Origin: Paraburkholderia fungorum
Lineage (GTDB): Bacteria; Pseudomonadota; Gammaproteobacteria; Burkholderiales; Burkholderiaceae
Assembly (NCBI RefSeq): GCF_902833645.1
Contig: NZ_CADFGE010000011.1
Span: forward strand, 124,001-188,000
Length of the DNA: 64,000 nt
Reading direction: 5' to 3'
The notes beneath the pieces are model-generated. The model worked only from the letters and a program-made list of their open reading frames with translations. It made no database searches and was not told where the DNA came from. Both the position numbers and the translations under genes were made by a program. Positions 41,582-49,923 of the stretch are shown here, piece after piece (the stretch's first letter is position 1; each line of letters opens with the position of its first letter).

Positions 41582-42766
41582 TCAGACCCGTTCGAAGATC
41601 GCAGCGATACCCTGCCCGCCGCCGATACACATCGTCACCAGCGCATAGCGGCCGCCAATCCGCTGCAATTCATACAGCGCCTTGACGGTAATCAACGCAC
41701 CGGTCGCGCCGATCGGGTGGCCGAGCGAAATACCCGAGCCGTTCGGATTGACCTTGGCCGGATCGAGGCCAAGCTCCTTGCTGACCGCGCATGCCTGAGC
41801 GGCAAACGCTTCATTCGCTTCGATCACGTCGAGATCGGCAACCGTCAGGCCCGCGCGCTCGAGCGCCTTGCGTGTTGCCGGCACCGGACCGATACCCATG
41901 TATGCCGGATCGACACCTGCGTGGGCATACGAAACCAGCCGTGCCAACGGCTTGATGCCGCGCTTTTCAGCGACGCTGCGCTCCATCAGCACGACCGCGG
42001 CGGCGGCGTCGTTGATGCCCGACGCGTTGCCCGCCGTGACCGTGCCGTTTTCCTTCACGAACACCGGCTTCAATTTGGAGAAGTCTTCCGCCGTCGCGTT
42101 CATACGCGCGTGTTCGTCCGTATCGAACACGACGTCGCCCTTCTTCGAAGGAATCGTGATCGGCAGGATCTGGTCCTTGAAATAGCCGCTCGTAATCGCA
42201 TGGGCCGCACGGCGATGCGATTCGAGCGCAAGCGCGTCCTGCGCTTCACGCGAGATTTCGTACTTGCGCGCGACGTTCTCGGCGGTCACACCCATATGGA
42301 TCGACTGGAACGGGTCGTTCAGCGCGCCGACCATCATGTCGACGAGGCGCGCATCGCCCATGCGCTGACCGAAACGCGCAGCCGGCATCGAGTACGGCGC
42401 GCGGCTCATGTTTTCCGCCCCGCCGCCGATCGCAATGTCGGCATCGCCGAGCAGCACGCTTTGCGCGGCCGAGACGATGGCCTGCAGGCCCGAACCGCAC
42501 AGGCGGTTGACCGTCAACGCCGGAGCATGTTGCGCAACGCCGCCGTTGATCGCCGCCACGCGGGCCAGATACATGTCTTTCGGCTCGGTATGCACGACGT
42601 TGCCGAACACCACGTGGCCCACTTCGTCACCCGACACGTTCGCGCGCGACAGCGCTTCACGCACGACGCGTGCGCCAAGATCCGTCGGCGGAAAATCCTT
42701 CAGGCTGCCGCCAAAACCGCCGATTGCCGTACGCACACCGCTTACCACCACTACGTCTCGTTGCAT
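41582..42766 (-). CDS. bktB: Beta-ketothiolase BktB
   Basis: The 394-residue thiolase has the acyl-binding Cys90 in LTVNRLCGSGLQAI, the later GISLGHPIGATGA and the final active Cys in VTMCIGGGQGIAAIFE. The sequence closely follows Cupriavidus BktB, including FGNVVHTEPKDMYLARVAA and GKK-type loop differences from PhaA. BktB condenses acetyl-CoA with propionyl- or longer acyl-CoA and supports copolymer PHA with 3-hydroxyvalerate. It lies 85 bp downstream of a KDG-kinase gene on the same strand and about 7 kb from phaCAB. GAGGAG upstream of the ATG is a good ribosome site. Confidence 0.92.
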   Translation of the reverse strand: MQRDVVVVSGVRTAIGGFGGSLKDFPPTDLGARVVREALSRANVSGDEVGHVVFGNVVHTEPKDMYLARVAAINGGVAQHAPALTVNRLCGSGLQAIVSAAQSVLLGDADIAIGGGAENMSRAPYSMPAARFGQRMGDARLVDMMVGALNDPFQSIHMGVTAENVARKYEISREAQDALALESHRRAAHAITSGYFKDQILPITIPSKKGDVVFDTDEHARMNATAEDFSKLKPVFVKENGTVTAGNASGINDAAAAVVLMERSVAEKRGIKPLARLVSYAHAGVDPAYMGIGPVPATRKALERAGLTVADLDVIEANEAFAAQACAVSKELGLDPAKVNPNGSGISLGHPIGATGALITVKALYELQRIGGRYALVTMCIGGGQGIAAIFERV

Positions 42767-42851
42767 CGCCCGCTCCTCTCTTTAGTCTCCGAAGATGATC
42801 TTGCCTTGGCCGGGCTGCGGGGTGCGGCGAGCACCTCGCAGCGCGTTACCG

Positions 42852-43817
42852 TCAGCCGGCCAGGATGTGTTCGACTGTGGCCCGCAAAGGGATCGGCGCG
42901 ACCGCGCCGTAACCTTGCGTGGACAGTGCAGCGGCGACGTTGGCATAACGCGCCGCCTGAAAAGGATCGTCACCCGCGACGATGCGCGCGATGAACGCGC
43001 CGCCGAAACAGTCGCCGGCGCCGGTCGCATCGACCGCATCGACGACGTGGCCCGGCACGACGCGCCGCTCGTCGGGCGTGGCAATGTACGAGCCTTCCTT
43101 GCCAAGCTTGAGCGCCACGACGCGCGGACCGCGCGACAGCAGAAAGTCGACGATCTCGTCACGGCCGGTCAGGCCGGTGAGTTCGGTCACATCGTCCCAG
43201 CTCGGCAGGCAGATGTCGGTTTGACGAATCGCCTCGAGCATCACCGCGCGCGCTCGGGCGAGCGGCCAAAGCTTCAGGCGCAGGTTGGTGTCGAAACTCA
43301 CGCGCACACCGTTTGCCCGCGCATGTTCGATCGCCGCGAACGCCGCGTCGCACGCGCTCACACTGATCGCGAGACTGATGCCGGACAAATGGATGACTTT
43401 GGCCGCGGCGATCGCGTCGAGCGGCAAATCGTGCGGTGCGTAGCGGCTCGCGGCCGACCCCGCGCGCAGGTAGTCGAACGCATGACCCGCAGGACCGTGC
43501 GAGACGAAATAGACCCCGGTGGACGCGTGCGGATCGACGCGCACCAGCGACGGGTCAACCTGTTCGCGTTCCCACAGATCCACCAGCAGGCGCCCAAAAT
43601 GGTCGCTGCCGACAGCCGACACGAAACCCGTCTTCGCGCCCTGCCGTGCTGCCGCGATGCAGAAGTTGGACGTATCGCCGCCGAAACCTTGCAGATAGTT
43701 CGGCTGATCTTTAGCCGACTGATTGAATTCGATCATTGCCTCGCCGAGCGCGAGGACTTCTAAAGGCCGGCTGTCCGGGGACCGGCCATCCGGCGTGCGG
43801 GCCATACTCACCGTCAT
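42852..43817 (-). CDS. kdgK: PfkB-family sugar kinase, probable 2-dehydro-3-deoxygluconokinase
   Basis: The 321-residue ribokinase-fold enzyme has the early motif LGEAMIEFNQSAKDQPNYLQ and GFGGDTSNFCIAAARQGAKT, typical of KDG kinases, and the catalytic/anion-hole motif DAVDATGAGDCFGGAF. It would phosphorylate 2-keto-3-deoxygluconate for entry into the Entner-Doudoroff route. It starts only 3 bp after the rimO stop on the same strand, with bktB 85 bp downstream. Neither neighbour is related in function. Other PfkB sugars are possible. An alternative ATG lies four codons downstream (43805). Confidence 0.85.
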   Translation of the reverse strand: MTVSMARTPDGRSPDSRPLEVLALGEAMIEFNQSAKDQPNYLQGFGGDTSNFCIAAARQGAKTGFVSAVGSDHFGRLLVDLWEREQVDPSLVRVDPHASTGVYFVSHGPAGHAFDYLRAGSAASRYAPHDLPLDAIAAAKVIHLSGISLAISVSACDAAFAAIEHARANGVRVSFDTNLRLKLWPLARARAVMLEAIRQTDICLPSWDDVTELTGLTGRDEIVDFLLSRGPRVVALKLGKEGSYIATPDERRVVPGHVVDAVDATGAGDCFGGAFIARIVAGDDPFQAARYANVAAALSTQGYGAVAPIPLRATVEHILAG

Positions 43818-43820
43818 TGC

Positions 43821-45212
43821 TTAAACCTCGCCCCACAGATCGTGGCCATCGGCACCGGTGATCTTCACCGAGACGAAATCGCCGACCTTGTAACGTTTGG
43901 ACGCCTTGGTCGTCGGCGCGATATACACGACACCGTCGATCTCGGGCGCATCCGCAGCCGTACGGCCGATGCCGCCGTCCGCATTGATTTCGTCGACCAG
44001 CACTTTCAGCGTCTTGCCGACCTTCTTCGCGATCCGTTTGGCCGACACTTCTTCGGCCACTTCCATGAAACGCGCGCGACGTTCTTCACGCACTTCATCG
44101 GGCAATGCGCCGTCGAGTTCGTTGGCGCTCGCGCCTTCGACCGGCGAGTAGGCAAAACAGCCCACCCGATCCAGTTCCGCCTCGCGAATGAAATCGAGCA
44201 GCGTCTGGAATTGCTCTTCGGTCTCACCGGGGAAGCCGGCGATGAACGTGCTGCGGATCGTCAGATCGGGGCACATTTCGCGCCACGCCTTTACGCGCTC
44301 CATCACCTTTTCGGCGTTCGCCGGGCGCTTCATGCGCTTTAGCACTTCCGGATGCGCGTGCTGGAACGGCACGTCCAGATACGGCAGCACGTGGCCCTTG
44401 AACGGACCTTCGGCCATCAGCGGAATGACTTCATCGACGCTCGGATACGGATACACATAATGCAAGCGCACCCATGCGCCGTATTGCGCCGCGAGTTCGC
44501 CCAACGCGGCCACCAGATCGGTCATGCGCGTCTTGATCGGCTTGCCGTTCCAGAAACCGGTGCGGTACTTGACGTCGACACCGTACGCGCTCGTGTCCTG
44601 CGAAATCACCAGCAGTTCCTTCACGCCGGACTTGAACAGGTTCTCCGCTTCGAGCATCACGTCGGCGACCGGGCGCGACACGAGGTCGCCGCGCATCGAC
44701 GGGATAATGCAGAACGTGCAGCGGTGGTTACAGCCTTCGGAAATTTTCAGGTACGCATAGTGGCGCGGCGTGAGCTTCACGCCGGCGGCCGGCACCAGAT
44801 CGACGAACGGATCGTGCGGCTTCGGCAAATGGTTGTGCACGGCCTGCATCACTTCGCCGAGCGCGTGCGGACCGGTCACGGCCAGCACCTTTGGATGCAC
44901 TTCTTCGATCAGGTTCGAGCCGCTCGCGCTCTGCTTTGCACCGAGGCAGCCCGTAACGATCACCTTGCCGTTTTCGTTGAGCGCCTCGCCGATCGCGTCG
45001 AGGCTTTCCTGCACGGCTTCGTCGATGAAGCCGCAGGTGTTCACGACGACGAGGTCCGCGCCGTCGTACGTGCCGGAGATCTCGTAACCCTCGGCGCGCA
45101 ACTGCGTGATGATCTGTTCGGAATCGACTAAAGCCTTAGGACAGCCGAGGCTGACGAATCCGACCTTCGGATTAGAAGGCGTCGGCACGGCGGGGGAAAT
45201 GGTCTGCGACAT
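43821..45212 (-). CDS. rimO: Ribosomal protein S12 methylthiotransferase RimO
   Basis: The 463-residue radical-SAM enzyme adds a methylthio group to Asp of ribosomal protein S12. The N-terminal MTTase domain begins KVGFVSLGCPKALVDSEQII. The radical-SAM cluster motif is CNHRCTFCIIPSMRGDLVSR. The C-terminal TRAM domain includes DEINADGGIGRTAADAPEID. The N-terminal domain has three more Cys (for example VVVNTCGFIDEA and VTGCLGAKQ) for the second cluster. The start at 45212 (MSQTISPAVPTPSNPKV) fits the family; the ATG at 45275 adds an unrelated stretch. It is tightly followed by the KDG-kinase gene. Confidence 0.96.
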   Translation of the reverse strand: MSQTISPAVPTPSNPKVGFVSLGCPKALVDSEQIITQLRAEGYEISGTYDGADLVVVNTCGFIDEAVQESLDAIGEALNENGKVIVTGCLGAKQSASGSNLIEEVHPKVLAVTGPHALGEVMQAVHNHLPKPHDPFVDLVPAAGVKLTPRHYAYLKISEGCNHRCTFCIIPSMRGDLVSRPVADVMLEAENLFKSGVKELLVISQDTSAYGVDVKYRTGFWNGKPIKTRMTDLVAALGELAAQYGAWVRLHYVYPYPSVDEVIPLMAEGPFKGHVLPYLDVPFQHAHPEVLKRMKRPANAEKVMERVKAWREMCPDLTIRSTFIAGFPGETEEQFQTLLDFIREAELDRVGCFAYSPVEGASANELDGALPDEVREERRARFMEVAEEVSAKRIAKKVGKTLKVLVDEINADGGIGRTAADAPEIDGVVYIAPTTKASKRYKVGDFVSVKITGADGHDLWGEV

Positions 45213-45322
45213 AGGTGGGTCCGGCGTATAGCGGTAACGACAAATGGGGACGGTGCGGCAAGGCTGAGGGTCCAATGGCCATCAAGACCACAGCCCGGAC
45301 AGCGTCCCGCGCACGCAACCCT

Positions 45323-46378
45323 TTATTGTACCGCGCCGAGGACCGCGTAGCCGGTCAAGTGGCGAGGCAGTGCCGGTTCGGGCAGACCGGAAGCCGCGTG
45401 CTGATGTGCCGGCATCGAACCGTCGACTGCGCGCGCACTTTCGATCACCTCAAGAATATCGCGAGAGTCGTGCAGGCGCCGGATCGCCGCATGCAGTTCG
45501 GCGGCCTGCGGCCAGGTCCGCTTCAGGTAGCTGAGCCACATTTTGACGCGTCCGTGCTCGTGGCGGGCCGCGACGCGGGCTGCCAGCTTTCTCAGATAGC
45601 CGGCCAACTGACCCAGCACGGCCGGCCATTCGTCAGCGGACGGCGTCCGGTCCATCACTCCGCGTATGCGCGAGGCGAGGAAAGGATCCGATACGGCACC
45701 TCGCCCGATCATCACGTCCGCGCAACCGCTGACCGCCCGGCACCGCTCCCAGTCGGCTACCGTCCAGACTTCGCCATTGGCGATGACCGGCACGTCCACC
45801 GCGTCGTCGATACGCGCGATCCATTCCCAGTGTGCCGGCGGCCGGTAACCATGGTCACGCGTTCTGGCATGCACGACAAGGGAGGCCGCGCCGCCTTCGG
45901 CCAGCGCCGCGGCGCAGTCGATCGCGAGCGACGTATCGGACACGCCGAGCCGCATTTTGGCTGTCACGGGGATGCCGGCAGGCACCGCAGCGCGAACGGC
46001 CGCAACGATCCGGTTCAGTTGTTCCGGGTGAGCCAGCAGCATCGCGCCGCCGCCGTGCCGATTGACGACTTTGGCGGGACAACCGAAGTTCAGATCGAGT
46101 CCATGCGGCGACAGCCGGGCCGCCTGGGCCGCATTTAGCGCCATCCATTCTGGATCGCTGCCGAGCAACTGGATCACCATCGGCGTGCCGAAGGGGGTAT
46201 GGCCCCCGTGCAGGACTTCAGGCGTATCCCTCTCGTAGACACGCTCGGGAAGCACCGAACCCGTTACCCGGACGAATTCAGACACGCAGCCATCGAATCC
46301 GCCAGTGCTGGTCAGCACGTCGCGCAATACGTAGTCCGCCAGCCCTTCCATGGGCGCAAGGAAAAGCTGGTGGCTCAT
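45323..46378 (-). CDS. dusC: tRNA-dihydrouridine synthase (DusC type)
   Basis: The 351-residue flavoprotein reduces uridine in tRNA. It begins MSHQLFLAPMEGLADYVLRD, which includes the FMN-binding start APMEG. The catalytic Cys lies in LDLNFGCPAKVVNRHGGGAM. VIANGEVWTVADWERC and DVMIGRGAVSDPFL are phosphate-binding features. The C-terminal helical domain is typical (RVKMWLSYLKRTWPQAAELH). The VNRHGGGAM and MEGLADYVLRD variants point to DusC, which acts at position 16, over DusA and DusB. It is transcribed toward rimO with a gap of about 110 bp. Confidence 0.93.
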   Translation of the reverse strand: MSHQLFLAPMEGLADYVLRDVLTSTGGFDGCVSEFVRVTGSVLPERVYERDTPEVLHGGHTPFGTPMVIQLLGSDPEWMALNAAQAARLSPHGLDLNFGCPAKVVNRHGGGAMLLAHPEQLNRIVAAVRAAVPAGIPVTAKMRLGVSDTSLAIDCAAALAEGGAASLVVHARTRDHGYRPPAHWEWIARIDDAVDVPVIANGEVWTVADWERCRAVSGCADVMIGRGAVSDPFLASRIRGVMDRTPSADEWPAVLGQLAGYLRKLAARVAARHEHGRVKMWLSYLKRTWPQAAELHAAIRRLHDSRDILEVIESARAVDGSMPAHQHAASGLPEPALPRHLTGYAVLGAVQ

Positions 46379-46817
46379 GCGAGAACGGCGCCCAGGCTGC
46401 GGCCGCGAATCGTCCGGTCAGCCAAGGCTGACAGGTCCAGCCCGGGAAATCGAAGGCTTAGGTGCGGCAAGAAAACGGCAACGGGTCGGCGACATGGATG
46501 GTACAGAGGACGGGCGCGCAGCGATCGCAATGGGAAAGGGAATGGCCACAAATGGAATTGAGCGGGGGATGTGAGACGCGGGGCTACGGGATCCAGGAAT
46601 GGATCATGAGGATCGCCTGGACCACCCCGGGCCAGCACATGCAAGCTGCAATTGTACCGCGCTCGCGACTGTGCGCTTTCGAACGGAAGGCGGGTAGCCG
46701 GGCCGCCGCGCGGCAGTCGCCGTCACCCCCCTCTGGCGCAAGGTGCACGCCCCGCCGCCGCGTCCATGAGGCGGGCCTCCAGCGGGCGCGCCGGTCGCAT
46801 CAGCGTTGGCGTCGTGC
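46379..46817. other. Intergenic region, no feature seen
   Basis: The 439-bp gap between phaR and dusC should carry the dusC promoter and the end of the phaR transcript. I see no convincing promoter boxes, hairpin with T-run, RNA gene or conserved reading frame. Confidence 0.4.
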
Positions 46818-47432
46818 TTACTTCTTCTCCGGCTCCGGATTGCTTTGCGGATTAGCCGGCGCGCCCGGCGCTCCAGCCGCGTTCACCGGCCCGCCGGGCG
46901 TGAACGGAAAAGTCGCGAACATCGATTTCGCCTGGTTCTGCATCTGCTCCTGCATCTGCACGAACATGTTCTTTGACTGCTCGATATAGCTGGTCATCAT
47001 GCCCTGCATCATCGGCGCCTGCATGTTCATGAACTGCGACCAGACTTCGGGGTTCATCGCCTTGCCTTCGTACAGATTCTTCGACTGGTCGGCGAGTTTC
47101 GCCTGAATGTCGATGAAGGCCTGGATGTTCTTCTCCAGATAGGTTCCCATCATGCCCTGCATCGCATGGCCGTAGAAACGGATAATCTGCGACAGCATCG
47201 ACGACGAGAACATCGGCAAACCGCCGCTCTCCTCTTCGAGAATGATCTGCAACAGGATGGCGCGCGTCAGATCCTCGTTGCTCTTCGCATCGATGACCTT
47301 GAAATCCTCCTGATCCAGCACGAGCTGCTTAACGTCCGTCAGCGTGATGTACGTGCTTGTCTCGGTGTCGTAGAGCCGACGATTCGGATATTTCTTGATC
47401 AGTCGTTCGGCTGTTTTCTTTGTAGTAGTCAT
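46818..47432 (-). CDS. phaR: Polyhydroxyalkanoate synthesis repressor PhaR
   Basis: The 204-residue protein has the N-terminal DNA-binding domain of PHB/PHA accumulation regulators: RLIKKYPNRRLYDTETSTYI, TLTDVKQLVLDQEDFKVIDA and SNEDLTRAILLQIILEEES. The middle forms helices that bind PHA granules (SQIIRFYGHAMQGMMGTYLE). The end is Pro/Gly/Asn-rich. PhaR senses PHA granules and represses phasin and its own gene until polymer is present. The start at 47432 (MTTTKKTAERLIKKY) matches the family. It is the last gene in the phaC-phaA-phaB-phaR order. An inverted repeat upstream could be its operator. Confidence 0.95.
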   Translation of the reverse strand: MTTTKKTAERLIKKYPNRRLYDTETSTYITLTDVKQLVLDQEDFKVIDAKSNEDLTRAILLQIILEEESGGLPMFSSSMLSQIIRFYGHAMQGMMGTYLEKNIQAFIDIQAKLADQSKNLYEGKAMNPEVWSQFMNMQAPMMQGMMTSYIEQSKNMFVQMQEQMQNQAKSMFATFPFTPGGPVNAAGAPGAPANPQSNPEPEKK

Positions 47433-47480
47433 GTAACGCCTTTGAGCGCGAGTTGAGCGCGGAAACGGCGCCATACCGAC

Positions 47481-47502
47481 TGCGCAATCGGGTTATTGCA
47501 CA
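47481..47502. promoter_or_regulatory. Inverted repeat TGCGCAAT-N6-ATTGCACA: candidate PhaR operator
   Basis: The two 8-bp arms are inverted copies differing at one base, separated by CGGGTT. The site lies in the phaB-phaR gap, about 50 bp upstream of the phaR start. PhaR is known to control its own gene in relatives, so this is a plausible operator; binding is inferred. Confidence 0.45.
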
Positions 47503-47566
47503 GTCGAGACGCCGCCGGAACCATCTGAGTCGAAACACGCCGCCTTGTGAGCAGCGCGCCGCTGAC

Positions 47567-48307
47567 TCAGCCCATATGCAAACCGCCATTCAGCGAAAAA
47601 TCCGCGCCTGTGGCGAAACCCGATTCGTCAGAAGCAAGCCATGCCACGATCGAACCGATTTCGTCCGGCTGGCCGAGACGCCGCACCGGAATCGTCGCGA
47701 CGATCTTCTCCAGCACGTCCGGACGGATCGACTTGACCATATCCGTGCCGATGTAGCCCGGCGACACGGTGTTCACCGTCACGCCCTTGGTGGCCACTTC
47801 CTGCGCCAGCGACATCGTGAAGCCATGAATACCGGCCTTCGCGGTCGAATAGTTGGTCTGGCCGAACTGCCCCTTCTGCCCGTTCACCGACGAAATGTTG
47901 ATGACTCGCCCGAAGCCGCGCTCCACCATGCCGTCGATCACCTGCTTGGTGACGTTGAACAGGCTGGTCAGGTTGGTGTCGATCACCGCCGTCCAGTCTT
48001 CATGCGTCATCTTGCGGAACACGACGTCGCGCGTGATACCGGCATTGTTCACCAGCACGTCGATTTCGCCGACTTCGGCCTTGACCTTGTCGAACGCGGC
48101 CTTGGTCGACTCCCAATCGCCGACATTGCCTTCGGACGCAATGAAATCGTAGCCGAGAGCCTTCTGCTCTTCGAGCCACTTCACGCGGCGCGGTGAGTTC
48201 GGGCCACAACCTGCAACGACCTTGAAGCCCTCTTTGTGCAGCCGTTGGCAAATGCTCGTGCCGATGCCGCCCATCCCGCCCGTTACGTACGCAATTCGCT
48301 GTGTCAT
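47567..48307 (-). CDS. phaB: Acetoacetyl-CoA reductase PhaB
   Basis: The 246-residue short-chain dehydrogenase makes (R)-3-hydroxybutyryl-CoA with NADPH. The nucleotide loop is YVTGGMGGIGTSICQRLH. The central motif is VLVNNAGITRDVVFRKMTHE. Catalytic Ser/Tyr/Lys lie in NISSVNGQKGQFGQTNYSTA followed by KAGIHGFTMSLA. The ending VRRLGQPDEIGSIVAWLASD with GADFSLNGGLHMG is typical of PhaB. It lies about 300 bp downstream of phaA and 134 bp upstream of phaR. Confidence 0.97.
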   Translation of the reverse strand: MTQRIAYVTGGMGGIGTSICQRLHKEGFKVVAGCGPNSPRRVKWLEEQKALGYDFIASEGNVGDWESTKAAFDKVKAEVGEIDVLVNNAGITRDVVFRKMTHEDWTAVIDTNLTSLFNVTKQVIDGMVERGFGRVINISSVNGQKGQFGQTNYSTAKAGIHGFTMSLAQEVATKGVTVNTVSPGYIGTDMVKSIRPDVLEKIVATIPVRRLGQPDEIGSIVAWLASDESGFATGADFSLNGGLHMG

Positions 48308-48610
48308 ACACTACACTCCGTTTTTCGTTTTCGAGGCGCCGACCGGCGGCCTCTTCCCTCGCCTGATACTTCATCTCCACTGCCGCCGGGCGACCGGCCG
48401 ACGAGGCCATTGCTCGCCGCGCACCGCCTGCTATCTGCTTGCCAGAGAATGCGCGGCGACCCTGCTTACAGCTTGCTGAAACCCAACTGAACCCTTCTGA
48501 AGCTGCATGGACCTGCTTGAGCCTGCTCGGACCTGCCTGAGCCCGCTTGAACCGGTTTGCGCCTCGAGTCTCCGGTCATTGAGACCCGCGACTCGAGGCC
48601 CGCAGCCCCG
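48308..48610. other. phaA-phaB spacer with 10-bp repeats
   Basis: The 303-bp spacer contains a degenerate 10-bp tandem array (48472-48551) near the phaA stop and no gene that I can support. It is longer than usual for pha operons. Confidence 0.5.
48472..48551. repeat. Degenerate 10-bp tandem array, about 8 units
   Basis: Units such as CCCAACTGAA, CCCTTCTGAA, CCTGCTTGAG, CCTGCTCGGA, CCTGCCTGAG and CCCGCTTGAA follow in phase. The period equals about one helical turn. Confidence 0.6.
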
Positions 48611-49792
48611 TTAAGCGCGCTCGAGCGCCAGCGCCACGCCCATGCCGCCGCCGATACACAGCGACGCCAAGCCCTTCTTCGCATCGCGCTTCTGCATTTC
48701 GTGCAGCAACGTGACGAGAACCCGGCAACCGGACGCGCCGATCGGATGGCCGATCGCAATTGCGCCGCCGTTCACGTTGATCTTCGACGTGTCCCAGCCC
48801 ATTTGCTGATTCACGGCGCACGCCTGCGCGGCAAACGCTTCGTTGATTTCCATCAGGTCGAGATCGGCCGGCGTCCAGCCCGCGCGCTCGAGACAGCGGC
48901 GCGACGCGGGCACCGGACCCATGCCCATGATCTTCGGATCAAGACCCGACGTGGCATACGCCTTGATGCGCGCGAGCGGCGTGAGGCCGAGCGCCTCGGC
49001 CTTCTTCGCCGACATCACCAGCACTGCCGCGGCGCCGTCGTTCAGACCCGACGCATTGGCCGCCGTCACCGTGCCCTCTTTCGAGAAAGCAGGCTTCAGA
49101 CCCGCCAGCGATTCAGCCGTCACGCCGTGACGCACGAACTCGTCCGTCGCGAAACGCAGCGGCTCGCCCTTGCGTTGCGGAATTTCGACCGGCACGATTT
49201 CGTCGTTGAAACGGCCCGACTTCTGCGCGGCTTCCGCCTTGTTCTGCGACAGCGCCGCGAACGCGTCCTGCTGCTCGCGCGTGATACCGTATTCCCTGGC
49301 GACGTTTTCCGCCGTCACGCCCATGTGGTACTGGTTGTAGACGTCCCACAGGCCGTCGACGATCATCGAGTCGATCAGCTTCGCGTCGCCCATGCGGAAA
49401 CCGTCGCGCGAACCCGGCAGCACATGCGGCGCCGCGCTCATGTTTTCCTGACCGCCGGCGACCACGATGTCGGCATCGCCCGCGATAATCGCGTTGGCCG
49501 CCAGCATCACGGACTTCAGGCCCGAGCCGCAAACCACGTTGATCGTCATCGCGGGCACAGCCGTGGGCAAGCCGGCCTTGATCAGCGACTGACGCGCCGG
49601 GTTCTGACCGGAGCCGGCTGTCAGCACCTGCCCCATAATGACTTCGCTGACCTGCTCGGGCTTCAGACCAGACCGTTCGAGCACGGCGCGAATCACGGTG
49701 GCGCCGAGTTCGGGCGCGGCGATCTTCGCCAGCGACCCACCGAATTTGCCCACTGCCGTACGGGCGGCCGATACGATCACAACATCCGTCAT
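48611..49792 (-). CDS. phaA: Acetyl-CoA acetyltransferase PhaA
   Basis: The 393-residue thiolase joins two acetyl-CoA into acetoacetyl-CoA, the first step of PHB synthesis. Active Cys88 lies in TINVVCGSGLKSVMLAA. The other catalytic motifs are GGAIAIGHPIGASGCRVLV and ASLCIGGGMGVALALE. Length and sequence match Cupriavidus PhaA. The start at 49792 (MTDVVIVSAARTAVGKFGGS) is eight bases after GGAGG; the ATG at 49798 is too close to it. It follows phaC by about 130 bp. Confidence 0.97.
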   Translation of the reverse strand: MTDVVIVSAARTAVGKFGGSLAKIAAPELGATVIRAVLERSGLKPEQVSEVIMGQVLTAGSGQNPARQSLIKAGLPTAVPAMTINVVCGSGLKSVMLAANAIIAGDADIVVAGGQENMSAAPHVLPGSRDGFRMGDAKLIDSMIVDGLWDVYNQYHMGVTAENVAREYGITREQQDAFAALSQNKAEAAQKSGRFNDEIVPVEIPQRKGEPLRFATDEFVRHGVTAESLAGLKPAFSKEGTVTAANASGLNDGAAAVLVMSAKKAEALGLTPLARIKAYATSGLDPKIMGMGPVPASRRCLERAGWTPADLDLMEINEAFAAQACAVNQQMGWDTSKINVNGGAIAIGHPIGASGCRVLVTLLHEMQKRDAKKGLASLCIGGGMGVALALERA

Positions 49793-49923
49793 TTCCATAT
49801 CCTCCGGGCACATCGGCCAAATAGGCCGTAGCCCGTCAAGTTAAAAATCTTGTTGCTCATGCGCCCTTGCCTGTCCGGGCGCGCATTCATACCGCCGGAC
49901 CACCGCGCCTTGCGGCGCTAACC

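Noticed and set aside
41447..42994. A 515-codon plus-strand frame opposite bktB
   Set aside because: It is Arg/His-rich, antisense to a well-matched thiolase, and shows no family signal.
46375..46644. An 89-codon minus-strand frame upstream of dusC
   Set aside because: It overlaps the dusC start, is Pro/Arg/Leu-rich, and shows no family or ribosome-site support.
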